This document shows, one piece after another, positions 55,208 to 64,000 of a DNA stretch of 64,000 nucleotides (positions within the stretch are counted from its first letter, which is position 1; every line of letters starts with the position of its first letter). The notes below the pieces were generated by a model, which was given only the letters and a program-made list of their open reading frames with translations, had not been told where the DNA came from and did not search any database. Position numbers and translations under genes: made by a program. This stretch comes from Incurvaria masculella (lineage: Eukaryota > Arthropoda > Insecta > Lepidoptera > Incurvariidae): positions 10,403,036-10,467,035 of the forward strand of contig OX335643.1 of assembly GCA_946894095.1 (NCBI GenBank), in the 5' to 3' direction.

Positions 55208-55395
55208 TATAATCGACCGTGAAGCAACGACGCAGTAATTAAAGAAAGAGCCGTGTAAAAAGAACTACTTTATATTTATGCTGCGAGATTGGACCCGAAC
55301 CAGCAAAACATAAAATTCTCCCAATTTCGACACCTGCTGTATACCCGTAATTTTAAATTCTCCTACAGTCCCTCATCCCGTAGTCAATGACTCTT
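55208..55395 (-). repeat. Interspersed repeat of the TTGATTACGGGAGGAGGGAC family, complete
   Basis: Inverse copy running from TAATCGACCGTGAAGCAACG to TCCTACAGTCCCTCATCCCG; it joins the end seen at 10784 with the body seen at 19834. Confidence 0.7.
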
Positions 55396-55964
55396 AACTA
55401 TTTGAGATGTAGGTTTCATAATCGCCGTAGAATTGTAATAAATTTACAAATGGTCATTTTCCAGCTACTTACTGTATGGCAATTAAATCGTCAAAAGTGT
55501 TAAAATGTATCTTCTAACCGCTTTATATTTTTATGACGTTCAAAACATTTCTAATTAGGTACACTAAGGTGTTAAAGTACAATATTTTGAAACCTAAAGT
55601 TGTAGGCCGCAGACCTTGTTCCAGTCTGTCAGATATGGGTGTAGCGGAGTCTAGGTCTAAATGTAGCTCTCAGCATGATTGATGTAAACGCTGAAACCTG
55701 CGGTCGTGGGCGCTGTATTCCTTGAGTATGACGTGCGTGGGAGGCAAAGATGAACGATTCTCGGAAGGGAGCGAGAAAGGCCCTGGGCTGTAGGCTTTTT
55801 GTAGGATTTAGGTATGTGTGGAATAAATAGTGCGCAAGGTGACCCTTTCTGAGCTAGATCTCCATACTGATCTTAGATATCTAAGAGATGTTTATAAAAA
55901 TAAAGGAATACATTATTAATAAATAGTTGCACAACATCTATACTTAGGTTACTTTTCTTGTTGC

Positions 55965-56090
55965 TAACTGTATATTTTTTTCCCATCATCGGGTTGATTG
56001 GAAGAGATTGACATTAGGCGATAAGTCCGCCCTTTTATGTACCATGTATATGGAAGCAATAAAGGAAACTATTATTATTGTTATCTATGA
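55965..56090 (+). mobile_element. LINE 3' end
   Basis: GGGTTGATTGGAAGAGATTG, GCGATAAGTCCGCCC, CAATAAAGGAAACT and ATTATTATTG tail; same family type as 22140-22265. Confidence 0.65.
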
Positions 56091-56103
56091 AAATAATAGA
56101 TAA

Positions 56104-56262
56104 GGCCTGGTTTTCATCAATTGCTGATTTATTATAAATAGACCCTATTATAAAGGGCTTTTATTACTAAAGTGCTGATTTTCTTTGTATTGATTGAAAG
56201 CCGCCAAGAAAGGCCCTTCATATGTAGCCATTAAGGTAATAAGCAGTAGGTGAAAAAGGCCC
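56104..56262 (+). repeat. PIF/Harbinger-like foldback, single copy
   Basis: Flanked by TAA (56101, 56263); GGCCTGGTTTTCATCAATTG to AGCAGTAGGTGAAAAAGGCC. Family of 39807-40122. Confidence 0.75.
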
Positions 56263-56449
56263 TAAATGCAACGAGAAAAAAACCTTATTATATGAAATTG
56301 CCGTTCATTGATTGCCTATTTTGTACCTAGGTTTTGTTTTAATTGTTTTTTATTGGTATTTAAACTAAAGATAATATTTCGTTAGTTGACTGCTGAGAAA
56401 TATTATTTGTTCATTTGGAGCGGTTCGTAACTCAGGGGCTCCGGTACTT

Positions 56450-56785
56450 GCTCTCCATACTAGAGATCATGGGATCGACACTCGACCCTTTCTTGCACCT
56501 CTTTCTTCGTTTTCTGAGTTGTATAGATTTCATAGCGAGCTGTTCCATGGTTCGGAATTCATGTAAAACTGTACGTTCCTTTCCCTCCTAAGTGGTAGGC
56601 TTTTAAGTTGCCCGTACGAGTTGGTACCATCGCGTTGGATGGAAATATTGTCGAAGCGGCAATTAATAATTGTCCTTTATTTCATCCAGTTAAATGCAAC
56701 CGTGCTGATAAAAGAAAGGTCCTGGCATGGCACCTAATTCCTTGGGGAACGCGTTAATATTATGACCGTGGTTTCGATATCAACC
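56450..56785 (+). mobile_element. SINE, tRNA-type head
   Basis: Head with CATGGGATCGACACTCGACC (B-box region), linker TTTCTTCGTTTTCTGAGTTG, body GTTGGTACCATCGCGTTGGA, GGTCCTGGCATGGCACCTAA. Confidence 0.75.
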
Positions 56786-56799
56786 ACTGTAAAATATCG

Positions 56800-58384
56800 G
56801 TACTATTATTAAATAAATTTGATAATAAAACTAACTACTTTTTCGTACTAACCAGCAGTTCTAGTTAGCTAACTAGGTCGTGGTGCATCAGCCATCGTGA
56901 TTCAATGCGATGGTACCAACTATATCAATTAGTAAGTGGGAACGTGAGACCCGAACCACGAACGGCAAATCCTTTAGTCAGCTTTAACGACATGCACAAG
57001 AAGAAATTCAGAGGGAATCATTGTATTATTTTTAAATGCCGTACAGGATATTTTCTTATTAAGCTTACAGTATAGTTCCAATATAGACCACAATTTGATT
57101 TCGCTCTGAAGTGTCGAAGTTTCGGAGCTTGAAAACAAACCTTCAAGCGGCCTTCGGAAACTCGTAGCCTTATATATATTATATGCTTGTAGCACCTCGA
57201 GCGGGCATTCCCGCGTAGCACTGCTACGAAATTACTTAGCAAGTGATACGGGTGCATCGGGCGTCTGCAAGCTTTTCCGTAGAGGTGCGCTTACGTAGAA
57301 ACTCTTAATTAATTAATTTCTCTTTATTTGGTTCATTAAGACTATCGTTTATTTATATTTTTATTTTTGTAATTGTATTTATTAATTCGTGATAATTACA
57401 ATACCCTTAATTTTGATTTAATAATTTATGCAATTGATTTTAAAGTAAAAGAATAATTGATTTTAAAATCGCTTCGTGAGGAGATGTTGATTTTTTACTT
57501 ATATTTGTGATCGAGCCAATCGTATGCCCTCTACGTGTGATGGCCTTAGGCGATAGAAATCCAGGCAGGTCCTATCCGCAGCTTTTCAATGAGGTGCCGA
57601 GGTTCCCGTGACTGCTTTTTCTCAAAAAGTATAACGCTTTCAGTAAAATAAATTAGTTCGTGCACAACTATATAGTAAGTTGTACCTATATTGGTATATT
57701 TTTCGAATTTCAAAACAACCGTTAATAGGAGACCGTGTGACTGAGAAACACCAATTCTTCGGGACAGCATACTGTTGTGTGCCCTGACACATACCGCAAC
57801 TGAAAGTTTGAATATTTCCCGAAAGGCTACAGAGCCGCTACCGGGATGTTGTTAAACTCGCGCTTTTCTGTTAATGGTGCTGCGAAACTAACCGAAAGCT
57901 TCTGCTAACTTTTCAACCTGAAAGGCGTTCATACAGATTGTATCTACCAGTATTTAGAGTTTGAGTATGCAATTAATAGTCTTTATTTTAATTACATATT
58001 CAAACCTTAAATACTGATTTTAAAGTTTGAATATGTGTGTGTTGTGAATTGTGTGTAGGTATTTACAAAAATGTATGGGGATGACATTTTTTTCTTCAGT
58101 CGTACAAAAAAAATTGATCTACCTTTTTTGCTCCAAATATGCCAAGGAACACGTGGTTAAAGTTTGGACCATAACTCCGTTAACACCCTGTATACATACA
58201 TTATTACTTGTTAAATGGTCAAGAATTAGTTAAAATAAGAAGAAATAATCATTAGCGGTATGCGTACATACTAAGAATCAATAAGAATAAAAAACCCTAG
58301 ACCTTATACGTTTAAATTAATAACGGAAGTGGATTGCATTTTTTCCCGTGCATATCGTAAGAGTTGATTCGAATTCTACATAAT
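56800..58384. other. Intergenic/intronic; one imperfect hairpin
   Basis: 57948-58015 holds CAGTATTTAGAGTTTGAGTA and its imperfect inverse (CATATTCAAACCTTAAATAC). No gene signal was found; the minus-strand frames around 57000-57770 have no motif. Confidence 0.35.
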
Positions 58385-58540
58385 ACTAGGTGGTAGGGTT
58401 GAAAATTTCAATGCATTATTATCCAGTATAATTTCCACATTAAAGGTATATCCTGGAATGGCACCTTGTTCCTAAAGGGTTTATTGAGCTAATATCATGA
58501 TATTAAGTTTAATATTAGCAGGCATGCTCAGTTTCATAAA
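58385..58540 (+). mobile_element. SINE, strongly degraded
   Basis: CTAGGTGGTAGGGTTGAAAA, ATCCTGGAATGGCACCTTGT, TAATATTAGCAGGCATGCTC. Confidence 0.5.
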
Positions 58541-58559
58541 AAATACATTTCAAATTACC

Positions 58560-59790
58560 ATTATACTTCCTATACCACTCAAAAGTTTTTTTGTAAGTTA
58601 AGCCTAAGATTTTTCTTGGATTTAACTATTGTAAAATGTAAGAAGAATCGTTTGTTTTGTCTTTTCAAATATTATTTCCAATACATACATGTTCTTCAAT
58701 TACGAGTGCTACGTGATTAATCTGTTCCAGGTATACGCTTGTATATTTACTTCGCAATTGTTTTACATACACTTAAGTGACATTTATATAGTATTATTTC
58801 CAAAATCTTGTATGTATCTTCTGCCAACTCTCGCCTGCATTCTTAATTGTAGGCCCAATCAAAGTTACGAATTTCCATACAAGAATGGACATCGAATAAA
58901 ATAATAATTAGCAGTAAGTTATTTTCACGCGTATATCAAATTTCTTCTCAAGCCATATAGATTGTACATGTGGTGTAAAAAACCTATCCTAAATAATAAA
59001 TAAGGCCTCAACACAATCGATCAATTGTGCTATTTTGTACTTGAAAGTTAAGAGAACAACCAGCAGGCACTGCCCGGCACCGATAATAATGAATACCTTC
59101 GCCCACTCGATACCGCTACGAGTGAGCTATATACGCCTCTAACAAGCAGGTCACCCGCGACATCGCAGAGACTTTTGTTAAGGCTACGGTCACGGTGCGG
59201 GCGATGCACTACTGAAAAACATTTTTTTCCAAAAAAAACCGACTTCAAAGAAAAAGTATTCCTAAACCAATTAATATGCACTAAAAAGGCAGGTTTTTAG
59301 ATAAATACATAGTTATAGGTGAGATGTGCTTGTGTCGCACGACTTGACGAGGCGAGAGGCGATAGTGGGGTCGCGGCGGGAGGGGAGCTATCTAGATATA
59401 TAGTGAATACGCTGGGTACACGCCACGCCAGTCAAGAGAACCTTGGCTACCTTGGCTGACACCGCCTCCAAAAATAACAATAATTATAACTATTGCAATT
59501 ATTTTTTTAATTTTAAGGTTTTCTTTGAAGACGGTTTTGTTTTGTTGAAATTTTTATTTTTTTATTTTTAGTGAATGTGTGAAGCACACGAGCTAATTTG
59601 TCTAAATATTGGTAGACTTATTAATAAGTCCATTTGCCACGCACATATTTAATTCAAATTTAAGACTTATATGGTTTTTTCATGGATGCCATTGTCAGAA
59701 CTAGACCAAATTAGGAACACACGGGAAGCACCAGCTTTCAAATAAAAAAAAATTATTAAATTCGGTCCACCTAGTCAAATGTTCTGAGGT
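58560..59790. other. Intergenic/intronic; GC-rich patch 59335-59400
   Basis: AAAACCGACTTCAAAGAAAA at 59236 resembles the common lepidopteran ACCGACTT repeat end. The GC-rich patch GGTCGCGGCGGGAGGGGAGC has no initiator and donor pair. Confidence 0.3.
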
Positions 59791-59794
59791 AACA

Positions 59795-59855
59795 AACATA
59801 AAAAAATACAGTCGAATTGAGAACCTCCTCCTTTTTAAGTCGGTTAAAAACGAGG
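59795..59855 (-). repeat. Lepidopteran GGAGGAGGTTCTCAATTCGA repeat end
   Basis: Inverse of ACCGACTTAAAAAGGAGGAG then GTTCTCAATTCGACTG, a frequent moth and butterfly repeat terminus. Confidence 0.55.
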
Positions 59856-59875
59856 CAATTTCATCGATCAAGAAA

Positions 59876-60181
59876 TAAAGGAGATGTGCCATTTAGCGCG
59901 CCTACCATGAGATCCGCTGTCGCCGCGATTTTATAAAACTGCGAACACAACTTAAGCGTTCATACTTGCTCCACGTAAACATAGTCGCAGACGTTTTGGA
60001 AGGTTTATCCCAACAACATAAGACTGACTTGTCGATCGCATTTCAGAAACACATTCGCGGGCGGTGGCGATGTTTGGATTGTGTGGCATACGATGCGCGG
60101 CCGGTATTCCCATACTTTTATATGGACAAAAACGTCCACACGGCGTATATCCAGGTGGCTCCCACATGTCACTCCTCCTTT
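59876..60181. repeat. MITE of the ACATAGTCGCAGA family, complete
   Basis: Ends AAGGAGATGTGCCATTTAGC and CACATGTCACTCCTCCTT; interior as in 41017-41325. Confidence 0.7.
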
Positions 60182-60239
60182 AATATATTTTCCGTAAATC
60201 CGTGTAGTGACTTGGAGCTCGTTAGATTTTAGAATTGTG

Positions 60240-60445
60240 AGAAGACACGATCAATTATTTATTGCCGCTTCTACCTTCTTCCATTCAATGCGGTCGGGAT
60301 TACACCTACCGTCTTGTAAATCAGAAAGCAGATCTACAGTTAAACGTGGGATACAAGTCATGCTCGTCAACCCAAACATGACCAGTCTTGTTAACCTTGA
60401 TCGAAAGCCAAGACGTGGCACCATTGGGCTTACTACCACTATAGT
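60240..60445 (-). mobile_element. SINE, degraded
   Basis: TTATTGCCGCTTCTACCTTC, TTCAATGCGGTCGGGATTAC and CAGTTAAACGTGGGATACAA. Confidence 0.6.
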
Positions 60446-61913
60446 CTGTTCGCCGAATCGACCTAGTACGGGAAAGATGGCATTGCACATGATTGGATGC
60501 AGACACTACGCATAGGCCGCGTTAACATTGCGAGTCATAATTAGTTGATTGATATGCTTCAAATCGTTCAGACGTCTCCGTCCGTCCGGAAGATGTGTAT
60601 AATGCTCTTACTTAGTGGATGTAGTAGACCCAACACGTCTTTCAAATGGGTAAAAAAAAGGTATGCGAAAGATTTATTATTATAGAAATAATGTTATTTG
60701 TATCAGGCATTTATACCCATATGGTGAGTCTCCATACAAAGCTATGAAAAGAAAAAAATATCAACATTTGAGCAATTAAACAATTATACAATTACAATGA
60801 AAATAAATTACAATTAATTAAAATTTAAAAGTATTCAAATGTTAAAATTGAAATGTAATAAAATTAAAATAATTTTCTAGTATTTTAGTCGCAATCACTT
60901 AGTGCTTAATGAAGAAGATGAAACAATTCTTCGGAATCTTTTGAAATCTTTCAAGTCTTAATTTTACTATGTTAATAGTAACAAAAAATAGTATCAATTA
61001 ATCTTTAAAATAAGATAAAACCTCTGATTATGTTTGAAAAAGAAAACCGTACTTAAAAACTAATTATTAAAAATCACTAATCAACAGTATGAATGAACAG
61101 ACCTTATATTGCGTGCACCCCTGGGCGGGGCATCCTGGTCTTCCGACCTTATCATTTGTATGTGAATTTTAGACAGAGAGAGCGCCATACTAGCTCGACT
61201 CAGCGAGCAGGGTATAGTATCTAACGTGTCACCGAGGCCGCCGCTTAAAAATTAAACGGACATGCACAGGCCGTTCTGTGTCTAATCAGACCTGGAGTTC
61301 GCCCGGCGCCGCCCCAGCACCCCATCCAGCCCCCTCCGCTTGAATAATTCAGACCTGCATCAGAGCCCACCCATTGCACTAGAAATGAAGGCGAGTTTGT
61401 CCAGTATTAATGGTCCGTAAGGTATATATGTTCTTCCTACAGACGTATAGTCTTTATCTTCCAATCCTGCAAACTTTATCTAATAACAGGCACCGAGTAA
61501 CTGCGTCTGCATATTTTTGTTTGGAAAATAAAAATACCGAGTCGAATGAAAGCAAAAGTAAATCCTCGCACAATTTTTTTTACGGCTTGACTCAGGATAC
61601 ATATAGTGCGTATATTGAATTATGTGAAAGATAATGCCTTTACGCAGTCCTTAATATTGAGATCACTCTTGAACCGCCTGGCGTAGGTACCTTTGATCGC
61701 AGTCGGTCAACCGAGTAGCTTTCCACTCCAATGACCACTCTACTCCATGGAGATACACTATCACTAGTATGTAAGCCCACGGTATATTTGGGTCGAACAC
61801 AAATACCAAAATTAGTCCATCACGACAAGAATTACCACAGTACATTGATTGGTTGATTTAATAAAAAAATCGTATACCAGGATATGATAATATAATACTG
61901 TGTTTCCACCCAG

Positions 61914-62135
61914 CAGGTCTATTCCTGGCATTCAGTAATCAGGAATCAGGAATCCTGAGTCTAGAAAACTGCTTTTGTAGCGGTTTTCGAAGCGATTTTC
62001 TTGACGAAAATATTCCGGAGCAGAGTTTTTTTAATCAATCAAGGTTTTCCGTAGAAAAACTCGCTTTGAAAATCGCTATAAAAGCGGTTTTCTAGACTCA
62101 GGATTCCTGAACACTGAATGCCAAGAATAGACCTG
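61914..62135. repeat. Foldback element inserted in a SINE, CAG duplicated
   Basis: Ends CAGGTCTATTCCTGGCATTC and inverse; arms about 75 bp with TAGAAAACYGCTTTT and GCGGTTTTC blocks. CAG flanks both sides (61911-61913, 62136-62138), and the SINE sequence reads through (TTTCCACCCAG + TTCAGTGCATCCGTGC). Confidence 0.8.
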
Positions 62136-62138
62136 CAG

Positions 62139-62245
62139 TTCAGTGCATCCGTGCTCATAAAGGAAAGGTCCTGGCATGACACCTAATTCCTTCGGGAATG
62201 TAGTGTATTGGGCTAATATTATAATAACAGTTGGTGGTATTAGTC
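62139..62245 (+). mobile_element. SINE fragment in duplication unit 1
   Basis: GGTCCTGGCATGACACCTAA and TTGGTGGTATTAGTCATACA. Confidence 0.7.
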
Positions 62246-62385
62246 ATACATACAAAATATTTACAAATAAAACGTAATAAGATACAAATTAATAAATGAA
62301 TTTATTTAAGGCAGATAAATATTATAACAACGTTAACACTTTATTTATATATTTTTTTCATTTATTTTGGACTCAAATTTCATTT

Positions 62386-63891
62386 ATTTTCTAGTATTTT
62401 AGTCGCAATCACTTAGTGCTTAATGAAGAAGATGAAACAATTCTTCGGAATCTTTTGAAATCTTTCAAGTCTTAATTTTACTATGTTAATAGTAACAAAA
62501 AATAGTATCAATTAATCTTTAAAATAAGATAAAACCTCTGATTATGTTTGAAAAAGAAAACCGTACTTAAAAACTAATTATTAAAAATCACTAATCAACA
62601 GTATGAATGAACAGACCTTATATTGCGTGCACCCCTGGGCGGGGCATCCTGGTCTTCCGACCTTATCATTTGTATGTGAATTTTAGACAGAGAGAGCGCC
62701 ATACTAGCTCGACTCAGCGAGCAGGGTATAGTATCTAACGTGTCACCGAGGCCGCCGCTTAAAAATTAAACGGACATGCACAGGCCGTTCTGTGTCTAAT
62801 CAGACCTGGAGTTCGCCCGGCGCCGCCCCAGCACCCCATCCAGCCCCCTCCGCTTGAATAATTCAGACCTGCATCAGAGCCCACCCATTGCACTAGAAAT
62901 GAAGGCGAGTTTGTCCAGTATTAATGGTCCGTAAGGTATATATGTTCTTCCTACAGACGTATAGTCTTTATCTTCCAATCCTGCAAACTTTATCTAATAA
63001 CAGGCACCGAGTAACTGCGTCTGCATATTTTTGTTTGGAAAATAAAAATACCGAGTCGAATGAAAGCAAAAGTAAATCCTCGCACAATTTTTTTTACGGC
63101 TTGACTCAGGATACATATAGTGCGTATATTGAATTATGTGAAAGATAATGCCTTTACGCAGTCCTTAATATTGAGATCACTCTTGAACCGCCTGGCGTAG
63201 GTACCTTTGATCGCAGTCGGTCAACCGAGTAGCTTTCCACTCCAATGACCACTCTACTCCATGGAGATACACTATCACTAGTATGTAAGCCCACGGTATA
63301 TTTGGGTCGAACACAAATACCAAAATTAGTCCATCACGACAAGAATTACCACAGTACATTGATTGGTTGATTTAATAAAAAAATCGTATACCAGGATATG
63401 ATAATATAATACTGTGTTTCCACCCAGCAGGTCTATTCCTGGCATTCAGTAATCAGGAATCAGGAATCCTGAGTCTAGAAAACTGCTTTTGTAGCGGTTT
63501 TCGAAGCGATTTTCTTGACGAAAATATTCCGGAGCAGAGTTTTTTTAATCAATCAAGGTTTTCCGTAGAAAAACTCGCTTTGAAAATCGCTATAAAAGCG
63601 GTTTTCTAGACTCAGGATTCCTGAACACTGAATGCCAAGAATAGACCTGCAGTTCAGTGCATCCGTGCTCATAAAGGAAAGGTCCTGGCATGACACCTAA
63701 TTCCTTCGGGAATGTAGTGTATTGGGCTAATATTATAATAACAGTTGGTGGTATTAGTCATACATACAAAATATTTACAAATAAAACGTAATAAGATACA
63801 AATTAATAAATGAATTTATTTAAGGCAGATAAATATTATAACAACGTTAACACTTTATTTATATATTTTTTTCATTTATTTTGGACTCAAA
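62386..63891 (+). repeat. 1,506-bp direct duplication, unit 2
   Basis: Second copy of 60872-62377. The foldback is at 63428-63649 and the SINE fragment at 63653-63759. The 8 bases TTTCATTT (62378-62385) separate the units. Confidence 0.92.
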
Positions 63892-63967
63892 CAGCCACAC
63901 ATACAAATTATCAAATAAAATCAATCAATCTTAGACCTATCGATCCGACAAAATGAACTAAATAACA

Positions 63968-63985
63968 AAATAATAATAATAATAA
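63968..63985. repeat. (AAT)n microsatellite at the window end
   Basis: Six AAT units after an AATAAA-rich stretch; may be the tail of a LINE extending past the window. Confidence 0.6.
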
Positions 63986-64000
63986 TCACTGTTTTATTAT

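Larger units (their letters stand above)
60872..62377 (+). repeat. 1,506-bp direct duplication, unit 1
   Basis: Repeated at 62386-63891, offset 1,514, with no difference that I found by eye. It contains a GC-rich patch (61100-61400), the foldback 61914-62135 and a SINE fragment. No gene was identified; 60-74 codon frames inside lack motifs. Confidence 0.92.

Noticed and set aside
61410..61634. 74-codon frame present twice (also 62924-63148) as a duplicated gene
   Set aside because: Its duplication is explained by the 1.5-kb DNA duplication; no start context, motif or splice structure.

Overview
This is nuclear DNA of an insect, almost certainly a moth or butterfly. It is AT-rich, holds spliced ZAD-type zinc-finger and insect aaNAT-type genes, uses TCAGT-type initiators, and is crowded with mobile elements of lepidopteran type: mariner, TTAA-flanked foldback elements, pogo/Tigger-like and PIF/Harbinger-like MITEs, Jockey/CR1-like LINE relics, and an abundant SINE with more than 20 recognisable copies or fragments. 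No bacterial, organelle or viral segment was seen.

Layout. 0-2.4 kb: an intronless IKK-beta-like kinase gene on the minus strand (NF-kB / Imd-type signalling). 2.4-5.5 kb: MITEs. 5.55-14.47 kb: a six-exon plus-strand gene for a 604-residue ZAD protein with 13 C2H2 zinc fingers; every splice junction could be read, and its introns hold a mariner relic, a Tigger-like element, a TTAA element, a SINE and a LINE relic. 14.5-27.7 kb: repeats only, including a 1.3-kb long-TIR element carrying a nested MITE array rich in TGACGTCA sites. 27.7-36.3 kb: a GC-rich TATA-less promoter candidate with a splice donor, then an aaNAT-like (GNAT) gene on the plus strand. Its first coding exon is tandemly repeated about three times and its second exon has an in-frame TGA. 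A mariner inserted in a SINE lies between promoter candidate and CDS. 36.3-46 kb: repeats, a 71/126-bp higher-order tandem array, and a short Ala/Pro/His-rich reading frame of cuticle-protein flavour. 46-50.5 kb: a broken LINE and a three-level nested insertion. 51.6 kb: a clean TATA + initiator promoter with a first exon and splice donor, starting a plus-strand gene whose coding part is not seen in the window. 60.9-63.9 kb: a 1,506-bp direct duplication with an 8-bp apparently templated filler.

The three protein genes do not form a functional unit; this is ordinary eukaryotic gene order with large repeat-filled gaps. The most unusual items are the SINE whose head combines tRNA-like boxes with a 5S rRNA-like module, with sister copies sharing its body but carrying a plain tRNA-like head; the aaNAT-like gene with repeated first exon and premature TGA; the MITE that spreads CRE palindromes; and the terminal duplication. 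All calls were made by eye, without database searches.
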